Part shown: positions 25,842 through 34,992 of the stretch, one piece after another | Position numbering within the stretch: position 1 is the first letter of the stretch | How the letters are laid out: every line of letters starts with the position of its first letter | Assembly (NCBI RefSeq): GCF_036689815.1 | Contig: NZ_JBAHUR010000020.1 | Coordinates: 1 to 58,310 of the forward strand | Direction of reading: 5' to 3' | From: Magnetovibrio sp. PR-2 | GTDB lineage: Bacteria > Pseudomonadota > Alphaproteobacteria > Rhodospirillales > Magnetovibrionaceae | DNA length: 58,310 nucleotides | Made by a program: the position numbers and the translations under genes | Notes under the pieces: generated by a model | Seen by the model: only the letters and a program-made list of their open reading frames with translations | Databases searched by the model: none | Told to the model about the DNA's origin: nothing

Positions 25842-27242
25842 TTACGCGCCGTCCTCGGTCGCACGGGCCTCATTGTCACATCCAACGTCGTCCAGCCACC
25901 CTTGAAGCTTTTCGACCATATGCGGCATGCCGATAGCGGCGAACAGCTCAAGCGCCTGATGCCACAAGCGGCAAGCTTCGTTCATATCCCCGCGTTGTTT
26001 GGCAATGTAGCCCAAGTTGACGTAACTGGTCGCCATGCCTTCCTTGTAGCCTAGTTCTTCGCTAATCGTGAGGGATTTGGTGATGAAGTCCTTGGCCTTA
26101 TACAATTTGCCCTGGGTTAGGGTGATGAGGCCTAAGTTGCCGTAATTGGCCACCATGCATTCCTTGTAGTCTAGTTCTTCGCTAATCGTGAGGGCTTTGG
26201 CATGAAAGTCCTTGGCCTTGTCCAGTTGGCGCCGGTCTTGGGCGATGATGCCTAAGTTGCCGTAGTTGGCTGCCATGCCTTCCTTGCTATCCAGCTCTCC
26301 GTTGATGGCGAGGGCTTTAGTGTGGAAGTCCTCGGCTTTGTCCAAGACGCCCCGGATTTTGGCGATGACGCCCAAGTTGCCGTACTGGTTCGCCATGCCT
26401 TCCTTGCAGCCCAGTTCTTCGTTAATCATGAGGGCTTTGGTGTGGAAATCCTCGGCCTTGTCCAAGTCGCCCTGGGTAAGGGCGATGTTGCCCAAGTTGT
26501 TATACTGGTTCGCCACGCCTTCCTTGCAGTCCAGTTCTTCCTCAATCGTGAGGGCTTTGGTGAAGAAGTCCTCGGCCTGGTCCAAGTCGCCCCGGGTTTT
26601 GGCGATGATGCCTAAGTTGCCTGTGGCAGCAGCTATGGTGGGTTTGTCTGCCGAAGTATTACCTAGGGCCAGGACTTTTTCGAAGGCCCGTTCCGCTCCG
26701 CTCAAATCGCCCAATCGATGTTTGAGTTGCCCCAATTCATTCCAGGCCTCGGCATCGTCCGGGTCCAATTCAGTAGCTTGTTTGTACGCGGCGAGGGCTT
26801 TTGGGGTGTCGTGCAGGAACGCCAGCGCACCGATGTGCTTGGCAGCCTGGGCGGCTTCTTGGTGGGCTTTGGTTCCTTCGGCTTTTTTGGCTTCCAGGAT
26901 GGTTTGGAAGATGGCTTCGGCCTGGGTGGTGTCGCCTTGTTTCAGGTGCTCGAGGGCGAGATCAATGGTTTCGGGGGTATCCGTGGCATCAGGGTCTGAT
27001 TTTTCTGCCGTCAGGGCGTCAACAGCCTTGCGTAAGGTGTCAATGGTTTGCTGCTGATCATCGATTTGGCGACCATATTTTTCTTTCAAAGCATCAACGA
27101 CAATTTCAGTTGTTTCGCCATGAGAAGGCGGCGGCAGGGGCTGGTGGTTGAACTTGCGTGCGATCAGCCAGCCAGCTCCGGCCAATAAAACAGGCCCGGC
27201 CCAGACGATATGCTTATCAAATAAAGTCCAAAACTCTTCCAT
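25842..27242 (-). CDS. membrane-anchored TPR protein with six near-identical repeats
   Basis: A 466-residue protein starts with one membrane anchor (about residues 14-30), continues with a short coiled coil (60-90) and then tetratricopeptide repeats to the end. Six of these are 40-residue, kinesin-light-chain-like units with the pattern YGNLG-IA-RG-LDKAEDFHTKAL-I-EEL. The start MEEFWTLF at 27242 has GGTGGAG upstream. Most of it should lie on one face of the inner membrane and bind partners. It is divergent from the histidine-kinase-like gene at 27410, with about 170 nt between, so shared control is possible. Confidence 0.85.
   Translation of the reverse strand: MEEFWTLFDKHIVWAGPVLLAGAGWLIARKFNHQPLPPPSHGETTEIVVDALKEKYGRQIDDQQQTIDTLRKAVDALTAEKSDPDATDTPETIDLALEHLKQGDTTQAEAIFQTILEAKKAEGTKAHQEAAQAAKHIGALAFLHDTPKALAAYKQATELDPDDAEAWNELGQLKHRLGDLSGAERAFEKVLALGNTSADKPTIAAATGNLGIIAKTRGDLDQAEDFFTKALTIEEELDCKEGVANQYNNLGNIALTQGDLDKAEDFHTKALMINEELGCKEGMANQYGNLGVIAKIRGVLDKAEDFHTKALAINGELDSKEGMAANYGNLGIIAQDRRQLDKAKDFHAKALTISEELDYKECMVANYGNLGLITLTQGKLYKAKDFITKSLTISEELGYKEGMATSYVNLGYIAKQRGDMNEACRLWHQALELFAAIGMPHMVEKLQGWLDDVGCDNEARATEDGA
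25981..26640. repeat. in-phase 120-bp tandem repeats inside the TPR gene
   Basis: The word CC(C/T)AAGTTG recurs at 26011, 26131, 26251, 26371, 26491 and 26611, exactly 120 bp apart with no indels. Each unit encodes one 40-residue TPR. Similarity at the DNA level is high, which points to recent expansion or gene conversion. Confidence 0.85.
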
Positions 27243-27409
27243 GCCCCAAACTCCACCACCCCGCGAACCTTCCCACACCCAAAAAGTGTGCCTTTTCTAA
27301 GCCCAATCGGTTGCCTTAATTTTTACACTAAAAAATGGAACATTTTAATTTTGGAGCGAATTGGTAGACTGACGCCGAAAGAATCGTAAGCCGTAGAGTG
27401 GGGACATCC

Positions 27410-29224
27410 ATGCCACCGGCAAAAACAAAAGCGATCAAGCTTGAGGACATCATGGGGCGACCCGTGAGCTTGGATGAGTGCTGGGAAGTCGCCGACTTCT
27501 TGTTGGCATGCCTTACTCATGTGACCAACGCGCGGCCTTTGTTCGGTGTTTTTCATGCCGAAACCGGAGAACTGACCTGGACCGCCGGTGGTGCTGAAGT
27601 CTTTTCCATTTTGTACCCCTACATTGACGAGCAGACGGGTATCAACGTTTCGTGCCTGAACAGTTTGATGGCGTTGTTCGGTATTCCCGAAGACGACTAT
27701 GCAGACATCGTTGAAACCGGAAAGAAGCTGGCTCCCGGATCGTCATTGTCCGTGATGAAACATTTGGTCGGGCGGGATACGCGGGCGTTTCGCATGGGGA
27801 TGCGCCGCCGTGTGGGTGAAAACGCCCACGAAGTTCAATTTTCCATGGTTGATGTCACACCGTTCCGCGACACCGCCCGGCGCACCCAGGCCATGGCGGA
27901 GCAACTCGTCAAAGGCCTGAACGCACCTCTGGGCGACAGCTCTGCACGCGATATTCTCGACACTGTTTTGCAGGATTTGGACGCTTTATTTGCGCTTGAC
28001 GACGCTGAGAAAATCGAGGCCTTGACCCAGGATATGAGCACACGCGTGACCCAGGCTTCTCAGCTGATGATCCAGGTGCTGTTATCTTTCGAACAAGATG
28101 CAGGCGGTGCGGCGCAATGGCAGCCCCAGACCTTGGACCTAAGCCTGCGCCCGGTGATATCCGTTCACAACCTGCCCATTGACGATTGGCACGATGTCTA
28201 CAACCAAGTTTTGGTGATCGAAGACGGCGTGCCTTCCATTATCGCCGATCTCGCAGACCGGGTGAAACTTGCCTACAGTTTTGTGTGCAATGCGACCTCG
28301 ACAATGTTGATATCACCGACCGAAGAACGCTATTTTGCCCTCAACGGGCCTGCGGCGGGAAAGCAGTTTTCGACCATCGAAGAGCTGGTGCGCGGCATCG
28401 GCGTCGAAGAAAACTCCACCCGCACCGCAGTGGAGTTTTTCTCCGGTCTGAAAGAGGAGCCCAAGCTGGGCCTGTTTGCCGTGAACGGTGAAAACGTGCA
28501 GGCCTGGGGGCGGCCTGGGCTTTATGGTGGATGGCAATCCACACTGGTGCCCGCCATGCAAACCGGGCGCATCGGCGGTGTGGACGTGCGCGGGCTGTTC
28601 CATGGCCTGAAAAACCTGCTGCTGCATCTGCAAGTTCTTTACGTCGTCAAAACCCGCAAAGACGTTGACGAAGTTCGCGAAGGGTTGACGGAAACCTCAA
28701 CCAAAATCCATGAACGCCTGAGCGACCTTGAGCGCATCACCAAAACCGGTAAGCGAGTAGAACGTCTGACCTCCGAATACGTCGGCCAATGGCTGAGTGC
28801 AGCGAAAAAAGTCGAAGGCGTGGTCGAGGGTGAGGTGGAAGTGGTCGCGGATGATGCCGAATACATAAAAATCCCTGCTGTGGCCTCGGAAATGGAAGAC
28901 ACCATGGAAGAATTGGTGCGCAACGCCTTCCAACACGGGGCCGACTTGGTCGTCGTTGGGGCGATGAAAAAGGGCGATCATTTGTGCATGCATGTCACCG
29001 ACAACGGTCCGGGTATGAGTGATGACAAGTTTGAGCAGCTGCAAAACGTGTTGGAAAACCGCGTTTACGACCCAGAGCTTTCGACTCGCACGGACGGCAC
29101 CGGAAACGGTTTGTTGTCCGCCGCCCAAGCCGTTTCGCGCTTCGTGGATGGGCATTTGGGGGTGACGCCGGGACCGGGCGGAAAGGGCGTCAAAGTCCAC
29201 ATTTCCATGAAGCTGCCCACGTGA
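27410..29224 (+). CDS. histidine-kinase-like ATPase, unusual architecture
   Basis: A 604-residue cytoplasmic protein. The C-terminal 120 residues are a GHKL ATPase: N box EELVRNAFQHGA, G1 box DNGPGMSD and G2 box GTGNGLLSA. Before it, a helical stretch carries GLFHGLKNLLLHL (near residue 400), which resembles the H box of HisKA_2 or HWE-like kinases, followed by a coiled coil. The N-terminal 380 residues match no domain I recognise; a PAS-like part is possible near 30-160. There are no membrane segments and no response regulator next door. The ATG at 27410 is preferred over an in-frame GTG at 27398. Confidence 0.78.
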   Translation: MPPAKTKAIKLEDIMGRPVSLDECWEVADFLLACLTHVTNARPLFGVFHAETGELTWTAGGAEVFSILYPYIDEQTGINVSCLNSLMALFGIPEDDYADIVETGKKLAPGSSLSVMKHLVGRDTRAFRMGMRRRVGENAHEVQFSMVDVTPFRDTARRTQAMAEQLVKGLNAPLGDSSARDILDTVLQDLDALFALDDAEKIEALTQDMSTRVTQASQLMIQVLLSFEQDAGGAAQWQPQTLDLSLRPVISVHNLPIDDWHDVYNQVLVIEDGVPSIIADLADRVKLAYSFVCNATSTMLISPTEERYFALNGPAAGKQFSTIEELVRGIGVEENSTRTAVEFFSGLKEEPKLGLFAVNGENVQAWGRPGLYGGWQSTLVPAMQTGRIGGVDVRGLFHGLKNLLLHLQVLYVVKTRKDVDEVREGLTETSTKIHERLSDLERITKTGKRVERLTSEYVGQWLSAAKKVEGVVEGEVEVVADDAEYIKIPAVASEMEDTMEELVRNAFQHGADLVVVGAMKKGDHLCMHVTDNGPGMSDDKFEQLQNVLENRVYDPELSTRTDGTGNGLLSAAQAVSRFVDGHLGVTPGPGGKGVKVHISMKLPT

Positions 29225-29319
29225 TCCCAGAATAAGTCAAATTTTGACACGCTTTTCCTTGACAAAACGGCTGTAAAGTAGTGCTTTTGCGCCAAATTTT
29301 CTTGACGTAAGGATCACCC

Positions 29320-31143
29320 ATGCACCCCTACCGCACACACACCTGTGGCGAGCTCCGCCTCTCCGACGCTGGCAGCGAAGCGCGCCTTTCGGGCTGGGTT
29401 CACCGTAAACGCGACCACGGCGGTTTGCTGTTTGTGGATTTGCGCGACCACTATGGTTTGACGCAGGTGGTGGTGGATCAATCCCACGCCGATTTTGCGA
29501 CCATCGAAAGCACGCGCCCCGAAAGCGTCGTGACCGTCACGGGCAAGGTGGTCCAACGCACCGAAGACACCGTCAACCGCGAACTGCCCACGGGCGAAGT
29601 TGAGCTGGTGATGGAAGCGTTTCATCTGGAAAGCCAAGCCGACGTCCTGCCCATGCAGGTTGCGGGTGGCGAAGACTATTCCGACGAAATGCGCTTGACG
29701 CACCGCTATTTGGATCTGCGCCGCGACAAGGTCCACGCCAACATCGTGCTGCGCTCCCAAATCATTGCCTCCGTGCGTCGTCGCATGACGGACCAGGGTT
29801 TCTTGGAAATGCAAACGCCGATCTTGACGGCCAGCTCGCCTGAAGGTGCCCGCGATTACTTGGTGCCGTCGCGCCAACACCCGGGCAAGTTCTATGCCCT
29901 GCCGCAAGCCCCGCAGCAGTTCAAACAATTGCTGATGGTTTCGGGTTTCGATAAGTACTTCCAAATCGCACCGTGTTTCCGCGATGAAGACGCCCGTGCC
30001 GATCGTTCACCGGGAGAGTTTTATCAGCTCGATTACGAAATGGCGTATTGCACCCAAGACGATGTGTTCGAAGCCATCGAGCCTGTTCTGCACGGCATCT
30101 TCGAAGAGTTTGGGGGAGACCGTGAAGTCACACCGTTCCCGTTCCCGCGCATTGCTTACAAAGACAGCATGCTCAAGTACGGCTCCGACAAGCCCGATCT
30201 GCGCAACCCGCTGATTATCACCGACGTCACCGAACACTTTGCCGGCGGCGGTTTTGGCTTGTTTGCCAAAAACATTGAAAAGGGTGCGGTGGTCCGCGCC
30301 GTTCCGGCACCGGGCGCGTCTGAAAACCCGCGCAGCTTCTTTGACAAGCTCAACGACTGGGCGCGCGAAGAAGGCATGGGCGGCTTGGGCTACATCATCT
30401 ACAACGCCGACGGCACAGCCAAAGGCCCCATTGCGAAAAACCTAGACGATGACCGCGTGGCAGCCATTAAAGAACAAACGGGTGCCAACGACGGCGACGC
30501 CGTGTTCTTCGTTTGCCAACAAGAAAACCTGGCCGCCAAGTACGCAGGCTTTGCCCGCGACAAGGTTTGCGACGTGTTGGACGTCCGCGAAGGCGGCAAG
30601 TTCAAGTTCTGCTGGATCGTCGACTACCCCATGTATGAAATGGACGAAGACACGGGCGATATCGAATTTTCGCACAACCCGTTCTCTATGCCCCAAGGCG
30701 GTATGGATGCGTTGCAAAGCAAAGATCCGCTGGACATTTTGGCGTATCAATACGACATCGTCTGTAACGGCGTTGAGCTGAGCTCGGGCGCTATTCGGAA
30801 CCACTTGCCGGACATCATGTACAAAGCGTTTGAAATCGCGGGCTACGACAACTCGGTCGTGGACGAGAAATTCGGCGGCATGATCAACGCATTTAAATAC
30901 GGCGCACCGCCTCACGGTGGTTCGGCCCCGGGGATTGATCGCATGGTGATGTTGTTGGCCGACGAGCCCAATATCCGCGAAGTCATCGCCTTCCCCATGA
31001 ACCAACAAGCCCAAGACTTGTTGATGAAAGCTCCGGCCGAAGCCGATCCCAAACACCTGCGCGAATTGTACCTAAAGCTGGTCCCCCTACCGCAAGCGGA
31101 AAAGAAAAGCGACGCCCAAGAGGGCGAAAAACCCGAAGGTTAA
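29320..31143 (+). CDS. aspS: aspartyl-tRNA synthetase
   Basis: The 607-residue class II synthetase charges tRNA-Asp. It shows the N-terminal OB domain ([22 protein letters not shown]), the motif 1-2 region with [12 protein letters not shown] and [15 protein letters not shown], the bacterial insertion domain (about 290-430) and motif 3 [14 protein letters not shown]. Length is that of bacterial-type AspRS. In most alphaproteobacteria the enzyme is non-discriminating and also charges tRNA-Asn; that depends on gatCAB and asnS elsewhere in the genome. Confidence 0.98.
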   Translation: MHPYRTHTCGELRLSDAGSEARLSGWVHRKRDHGGLLFVDLRDHYGLTQVVVDQSHADFATIESTRPESVVTVTGKVVQRTEDTVNRELPTGEVELVMEAFHLESQADVLPMQVAGGEDYSDEMRLTHRYLDLRRDKVHANIVLRSQIIASVRRRMTDQGFLEMQTPILTASSPEGARDYLVPSRQHPGKFYALPQAPQQFKQLLMVSGFDKYFQIAPCFRDEDARADRSPGEFYQLDYEMAYCTQDDVFEAIEPVLHGIFEEFGGDREVTPFPFPRIAYKDSMLKYGSDKPDLRNPLIITDVTEHFAGGGFGLFAKNIEKGAVVRAVPAPGASENPRSFFDKLNDWAREEGMGGLGYIIYNADGTAKGPIAKNLDDDRVAAIKEQTGANDGDAVFFVCQQENLAAKYAGFARDKVCDVLDVREGGKFKFCWIVDYPMYEMDEDTGDIEFSHNPFSMPQGGMDALQSKDPLDILAYQYDIVCNGVELSSGAIRNHLPDIMYKAFEIAGYDNSVVDEKFGGMINAFKYGAPPHGGSAPGIDRMVMLLADEPNIREVIAFPMNQQAQDLLMKAPAEADPKHLRELYLKLVPLPQAEKKSDAQEGEKPEG

Positions 31144-31148
31144 GTGAC

Positions 31149-32138
31149 GTGCTGAGCACTGCATTCAAAAGCCTGCTTGTTGCCTGCTTAAGCGTGGTGT
31201 GCCTGTCTGTTGTTACGGCCGAGGCCCATGATGTGCAAGTTGCCGAAGCCGAGGTGCGCAAAATGCCCTTGGTGAACGTGACGCCGTCCGTCTATGTCAT
31301 CCACGGCATGGTGTCCTTGCCGACAAATGACAACAACGCGTTCATCAACAATCCCGGTTTTGTGGTGACACCAAAAGGTGTGGTTGTGATTGACCCGGGT
31401 GCGAGCACCGGCGTTGGTAAAATCCTCTTGGAACACATTGCTTCCGTCACGGACAAGCCTGTCGTGGCCGTCATCAACACCCATGTGCACGGTGATCATT
31501 GGTTCGGCAATCACGCGGTGCGCAAAGCGTACCCAGACGTGCCGATCTATGCGCACCGAAAAGCCATTGCCCGCATCCGTGGCGGTGCTGACAAAGAATG
31601 GCTGTCTCTGTTCCAACGCATGGCTCCCGTCGCTATGGCAGGCACGGAAATCGTCCGCCCCAATCAAAAGCTTGATGGTGGTGAGGAGCTGATTTTGGGG
31701 GGCGAGAGTTTTAACATCCTCTATCCCGTCGATCACGCACACACGGATTCCGACATCATGATCGAAATTCCGGGTGAGCAGACGATGTTTTTGGGCGATG
31801 TCGTGATGAACAATCGCGCCTTTGGCAATCGTCCGCACGAAAGCTCGTTTTCCGGCATGGAAGATGCCATCCGCATCGTGTTGGACCGCCCAGGCATCAA
31901 ACACTTCATCCCCGGCCACGGCCCCATCGGTGGGCGGGACATGGTCGAAAACTACTTGAACTTGGTTGCGACGTTGCGCGCTTCGGTGACAAAGTACTAC
32001 AAAGCTGGCGAAGCCGACTTCGAAATGCGTGAGAAGGTTTTGGCTGAGCTGGGCGCCTACAGCAGTTGGTACGGCTTCGACGTCATGGGCCGCAATATCA
32101 GTTTCGTATACTTAGAAGTCGAAGACGAGAATTTCTGA
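31149..32138 (+). CDS. exported metallo-beta-lactamase fold hydrolase
   Basis: A 329-residue protein with a signal peptide (about 1-27, GTG start 5 nt after aspS). The zinc ligands are in place: NTHVHGDHWFG (HxHxDH), the later histidine in VDHAHTDSD, the bridging aspartate in FLGDVV and the final histidine in IPGHGP. It is most similar in layout to periplasmic MBL hydrolases of the quinoprotein-associated or class B3-like type. The natural substrate is unknown; a true beta-lactamase cannot be claimed. A second exported hydrolase follows 25 nt downstream. Confidence 0.88.
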   Translation: MLSTAFKSLLVACLSVVCLSVVTAEAHDVQVAEAEVRKMPLVNVTPSVYVIHGMVSLPTNDNNAFINNPGFVVTPKGVVVIDPGASTGVGKILLEHIASVTDKPVVAVINTHVHGDHWFGNHAVRKAYPDVPIYAHRKAIARIRGGADKEWLSLFQRMAPVAMAGTEIVRPNQKLDGGEELILGGESFNILYPVDHAHTDSDIMIEIPGEQTMFLGDVVMNNRAFGNRPHESSFSGMEDAIRIVLDRPGIKHFIPGHGPIGGRDMVENYLNLVATLRASVTKYYKAGEADFEMREKVLAELGAYSSWYGFDVMGRNISFVYLEVEDENF

Positions 32139-32163
32139 CCACTTTTGTGATAGACTAAGCCCC

Positions 32164-33015
32164 ATGAGAAAACTTGGCGCATTTTTATCCGCTTTCCTCA
32201 TTGCGGTGCCTGTTTTGGCTGACGCCCCCATCGGCGACGGCGCAGCCGACTTGCCTTTGTTCGACGCCCACATGCATTACAAGATCGAAGCGTGGGATGA
32301 CTATCCTCCCTCCACCGTTGTTGAACTGATGGATAAAACCGGCGTGGCGCAGGCGTTGGTATCGTCCACGCCCGATCGCGGTACCATCAAGCTTTGGAAA
32401 TTTGCACCCGACCGCTTTGTTCCGGAAATGCGGCCCTATGCAGGCCAAGCCAATTCGCGAAACTGGACCACGCAGCCGGGGATGTTGGACTATATCGTCA
32501 AGCGTCTAGACAGCTATCCCCACACGGGCATTGGCGAGTTTCATCTGCACCGCATCGATGTTCGCGACAAGGACTTGATCAATGGCATTGTGTCCTTGGC
32601 CGTCGAGCGCGATTTGTTCATCCATATCCATTCAGGGGCCGAGCCTGTGCGGTTTTTGTTCAAGTTGGAACCGCGCCTGAAAATCATTTGGGCCCATGCG
32701 GGCATGTCGGACCCGCCCCACATCATTCGCGACTTGATGGATCGGCATGAGAATCTCTACGCCGACACGTCCTATCGCGAGCACGATATCCTGTCCCCAG
32801 ACGGTATTGATGCGAAGTGGAAGGCCTTGCTGATCGATCATGCCGACCGTTTTATGGTGGGCTCTGACACGTGGGTGAACGATCAGTGGGCGATGTATCA
32901 AGAGCTGATGGGGATGAACCGCAAATGGTTGAGGTACTTGCCCAAAGCCGTTGCGGAACAAATCGCCTTTAAAAATGCCGAGCGTTTGTATCAGCGCAAA
33001 ATCCAACTGGACTGA
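32164..33015 (+). CDS. exported amidohydrolase (metal-dependent TIM-barrel, COG2159 type)
   Basis: The 283-residue protein has a signal peptide (about 1-20) and a TIM-barrel amidohydrolase_2 fold. Metal and active-site positions are visible: FDAHMHY near residue 37, FIHIHSG, IIWAHAGMSDPP and the aspartate in MVGSDTW. Export of such an enzyme is less usual; most relatives are cytoplasmic decarboxylases or hydrolases. It lies just after the exported MBL protein, so the two may process the same periplasmic compound (inference). Confidence 0.85.
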   Translation: MRKLGAFLSAFLIAVPVLADAPIGDGAADLPLFDAHMHYKIEAWDDYPPSTVVELMDKTGVAQALVSSTPDRGTIKLWKFAPDRFVPEMRPYAGQANSRNWTTQPGMLDYIVKRLDSYPHTGIGEFHLHRIDVRDKDLINGIVSLAVERDLFIHIHSGAEPVRFLFKLEPRLKIIWAHAGMSDPPHIIRDLMDRHENLYADTSYREHDILSPDGIDAKWKALLIDHADRFMVGSDTWVNDQWAMYQELMGMNRKWLRYLPKAVAEQIAFKNAERLYQRKIQLD

Positions 33016-33078
33016 ATGGGCCACGCCAATGTGTTGCTGATTTTGACCGGGGATGTTGGGCAAAGAGGCGCCCAATCC

Positions 33079-33120
33079 CGTTCCGGCGACATCAACTGAG
33101 CGGAGCGTGTCGCCGAAACG
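33079..33120. other. long hairpin between convergent genes
   Basis: CGTTCCGGCGACAT (33079-33092) pairs with GTGTCGCCGAAACG (33107-33120) with one or two G-T pairs. It lies between two convergent genes. No U-tract follows, so termination would be atypical. Confidence 0.5.
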
Positions 33121-33178
33121 GTGGGCAGGGGACCTGACGTTTGGGGCATGGACGTGCTGTACATTGTCAGGGACCCTT

Positions 33179-33874
33179 TCACGAACTGAAGGACAATTTT
33201 GAGGGTTCGATGCGACGCAGCACCGAAAGGATACGAAGGGCCCGTTCTTTTGCGCGGCTTTTGGCGGGCGCAAAACGGCGCTCAAAATCGAGCTTTTGTT
33301 CCCATTCACGAATAAAATCGCGCGGCTGGTCTGGCAGGGGCCGTTCACCCGTTAACGCGCCGATGGTGCGGCCAAAGTCGGGATGCAGTTCAGGTTGGAA
33401 TGCCAAGTCTTCGTATTCATCCCAGGCTAGAACACCGCTGACATATAAATCCAGGCTGAGGTTTTGCATTTCGCGCGGGCTCATAGCGCGCGCATCGGCT
33501 TTGACGATGATGCCTTTCATGGGGGCTTCGGACAGCGGGCGGCCTGTACCGATTTTTTCTTCGGGGACTTGGGGTGGCTGGAACACAACGATGTTGCGCC
33601 CCGATTTGTGTGGGCCTTCTATGGCGTCGGGGATCAGCGGTTCCAAATCACCCATCCATTCTTCGTGCCAAATTTTATCGCGCAACGTGGCGGTGAGACT
33701 GCCCCCGCTCTGGTGTCTACGTGGGGCCTGGCGCGTGGCGCTTTCGGGCAAAAGTGCGCGCGCCGCGACACGAGAGACGGGGGCAGTTTCGGGGTGCCCG
33801 TGCAGGGCAGGGGTTCGGGAGGTGTGTGCACGGGCTTGGGGATCGGACGAGGGTTTTTTAAACGAGATGTTCAT
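33179..33874 (-). CDS. conserved hypothetical protein
   Basis: A 231-residue protein starts at 33874 with GGGAGGG at good spacing. The first 70 residues are Pro/Arg/Ala-rich and probably disordered. The rest is soluble, with an LSLDLYVSGVLAWDEYEDLAF segment and a charged C-terminal helix (EQKLDFERRFAPAKSRAKER). The pattern of amphipathic C-terminal helices reminds me of small alphaproteobacterial regulatory proteins, but I cannot name a family. It may be transcribed alone: a terminator-like hairpin lies immediately upstream on its strand. Confidence 0.72.
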   Translation of the reverse strand: MNISFKKPSSDPQARAHTSRTPALHGHPETAPVSRVAARALLPESATRQAPRRHQSGGSLTATLRDKIWHEEWMGDLEPLIPDAIEGPHKSGRNIVVFQPPQVPEEKIGTGRPLSEAPMKGIIVKADARAMSPREMQNLSLDLYVSGVLAWDEYEDLAFQPELHPDFGRTIGALTGERPLPDQPRDFIREWEQKLDFERRFAPAKSRAKERALRILSVLRRIEPSKLSFSS

Positions 33875-33902
33875 GTGCCGAGCCCTCCCAATTGAGGACA
33901 CC

Positions 33903-33938
33903 AAAAAACCCGCCCGACCGCTACAAGAGCGGTGCGGG
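33903..33938 (-). terminator. rho-independent terminator for the diguanylate cyclase gene
   Basis: Read leftwards, a stem of CCCGC/GCGGG plus ACCGCT/AGCGGT (loop of 5) is followed by T6. It lies between the GGDEF gene and the next leftward gene. Confidence 0.8.
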
Positions 33939-34025
33939 ACGGTAGTTGGTGCTTGAGGGAACGGGTGAACATAGGGAAACCTAACTTTGTCTGGCGGTTG
34001 TTAAGTGGTTCAGCGGGGCGGGCCT

Positions 34026-34835
34026 TTAGGCTTTAACGGGTGCGCGTTTGGCGCGCAGGCGTTTGGCTTGGTACATGGCGCTGTCGGCTTTTTTCAAAAG
34101 TGTTTCGTCGCAGTCATCGGGGCCGAAGCGTTGGAAGCCGAGGCTTGCGCGCACGGCGATGTTTTTGTCGTGCCATTTGACCGATGCGGTGTTGAGCAGA
34201 TGTTTGAGAAGCTCGGCGCGCTCCAATCCGTTTTTCCACGTGGTGCGGGTCAACAGAACGCCATATTCATCACCGCCCAGGCGGGCGACAAAGTCGTGTT
34301 CGCGGACGTTTTCTTGAAGAATGCGGGTGACTTCACACAGCACCAAATCTCCCGCGGCGTGACCGTAGGTATCGTTGATGGGCTTAAAGCCGTCCAAATC
34401 GACATAAATCAGCACACCCGTTTCGCCATACCGGTCGGCTGCGGCCAGCACGCGTTTGAATTCCTGATCGAAAGCCCGGCGGTTGTACGCGCCTGTCAGC
34501 TCATCTGTACGCGACAAGTGTTCGACTTCTTCCAAGCGAAGGGCTTGGTGAAGGATTTGGCGTTCGGTGTGCATGGCGGCGAGGAGGGCGTCATTGGTGG
34601 CGCGCAGGCACCGGTTGGTGAGGTCGTCATCCATGGTGTGGGTGTTGCTTTCCAAGGCATCACGCAAAAAAGAAAGCGCGGCAAGAAGTCCGTTGCTGGG
34701 GCCCATATCCTGTTGGCGGGCCATCTCCCAAGCGTTCTTCGGAAAACTCAATAAAGTGCCCATCTTTCCAATCCTTCCTGCTGCACATTCGCTCAATCGT
34801 TCTGATGTTTGAGAGCTGAAGTTTCTAAAGCCCAT
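34026..34835 (-). CDS. diguanylate cyclase (GGDEF domain)
   Basis: A 269-residue protein with a helical N-terminal part and a C-terminal GGDEF domain. The active-site signature is RLGGDEYGVLL, and an inhibitory-site RxxD (REHD) sits exactly five residues before it, so product feedback by c-di-GMP is expected. The substrate-binding DLDGFKPINDTYGHAAGD is intact. There is no membrane segment or obvious sensor domain; the N-terminal helices (residues 30-95) may sense or dimerise. Upstream lies an array of nested inverted repeats that could control it. Confidence 0.93.
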   Translation of the reverse strand: MGFRNFSSQTSERLSECAAGRIGKMGTLLSFPKNAWEMARQQDMGPSNGLLAALSFLRDALESNTHTMDDDLTNRCLRATNDALLAAMHTERQILHQALRLEEVEHLSRTDELTGAYNRRAFDQEFKRVLAAADRYGETGVLIYVDLDGFKPINDTYGHAAGDLVLCEVTRILQENVREHDFVARLGGDEYGVLLTRTTWKNGLERAELLKHLLNTASVKWHDKNIAVRASLGFQRFGPDDCDETLLKKADSAMYQAKRLRAKRAPVKA

Positions 34836-34847
34836 ACTTCTTGTGGA

Positions 34848-34871
34848 CGTTGCCTATGAGTAAAGGCAACG
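34848..34871. promoter_or_regulatory. hairpin at the diguanylate cyclase 5' region
   Basis: CGTTGCCT (34848-34855) and AGGCAACG (34864-34871) form an 8-bp inverted repeat with an 8-nt loop about 13 nt upstream of the GGDEF start codon at 34835. It could be a leader hairpin or operator. Confidence 0.45.
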
Positions 34872-34880
34872 CACGTGCCA

Positions 34881-34978
34881 GAATCTGAATTCATTAATTT
34901 CAATAGGTTAAGGATTTGCGGACTCGGCAATAATTGCCGCACCCGGCAGAATATGCCGAGGAGCTGGGAATCAGATTC
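34881..34978. promoter_or_regulatory. nested inverted repeats upstream of the diguanylate cyclase
   Basis: GAATCTGA (34881-34888) and TCAGATTC (34971-34978) enclose two tandem dyads: CGGCAA-TAA-TTGCCG (34925-34939) and CGGCA-GAATA-TGCCG (34944-34958). CTCGGCA and TGCCGAG at the outer edges can also pair. This may be a regulator binding array or the 3' end of the ROK kinase transcript. Confidence 0.5.
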
Positions 34979-34992
34979 CGAGTGGGAAGGGG

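Noticed and set aside
25981-26640. Regular 120-bp repeats considered as a CRISPR-like array
   Set aside because: The repeats have no unique spacers, are in frame throughout and encode TPR units.
29244-29281. Two TTGACA words before aspS considered as promoter -35 elements
   Set aside because: Neither has a good -10 element at 16-18 nt, so no promoter was called.
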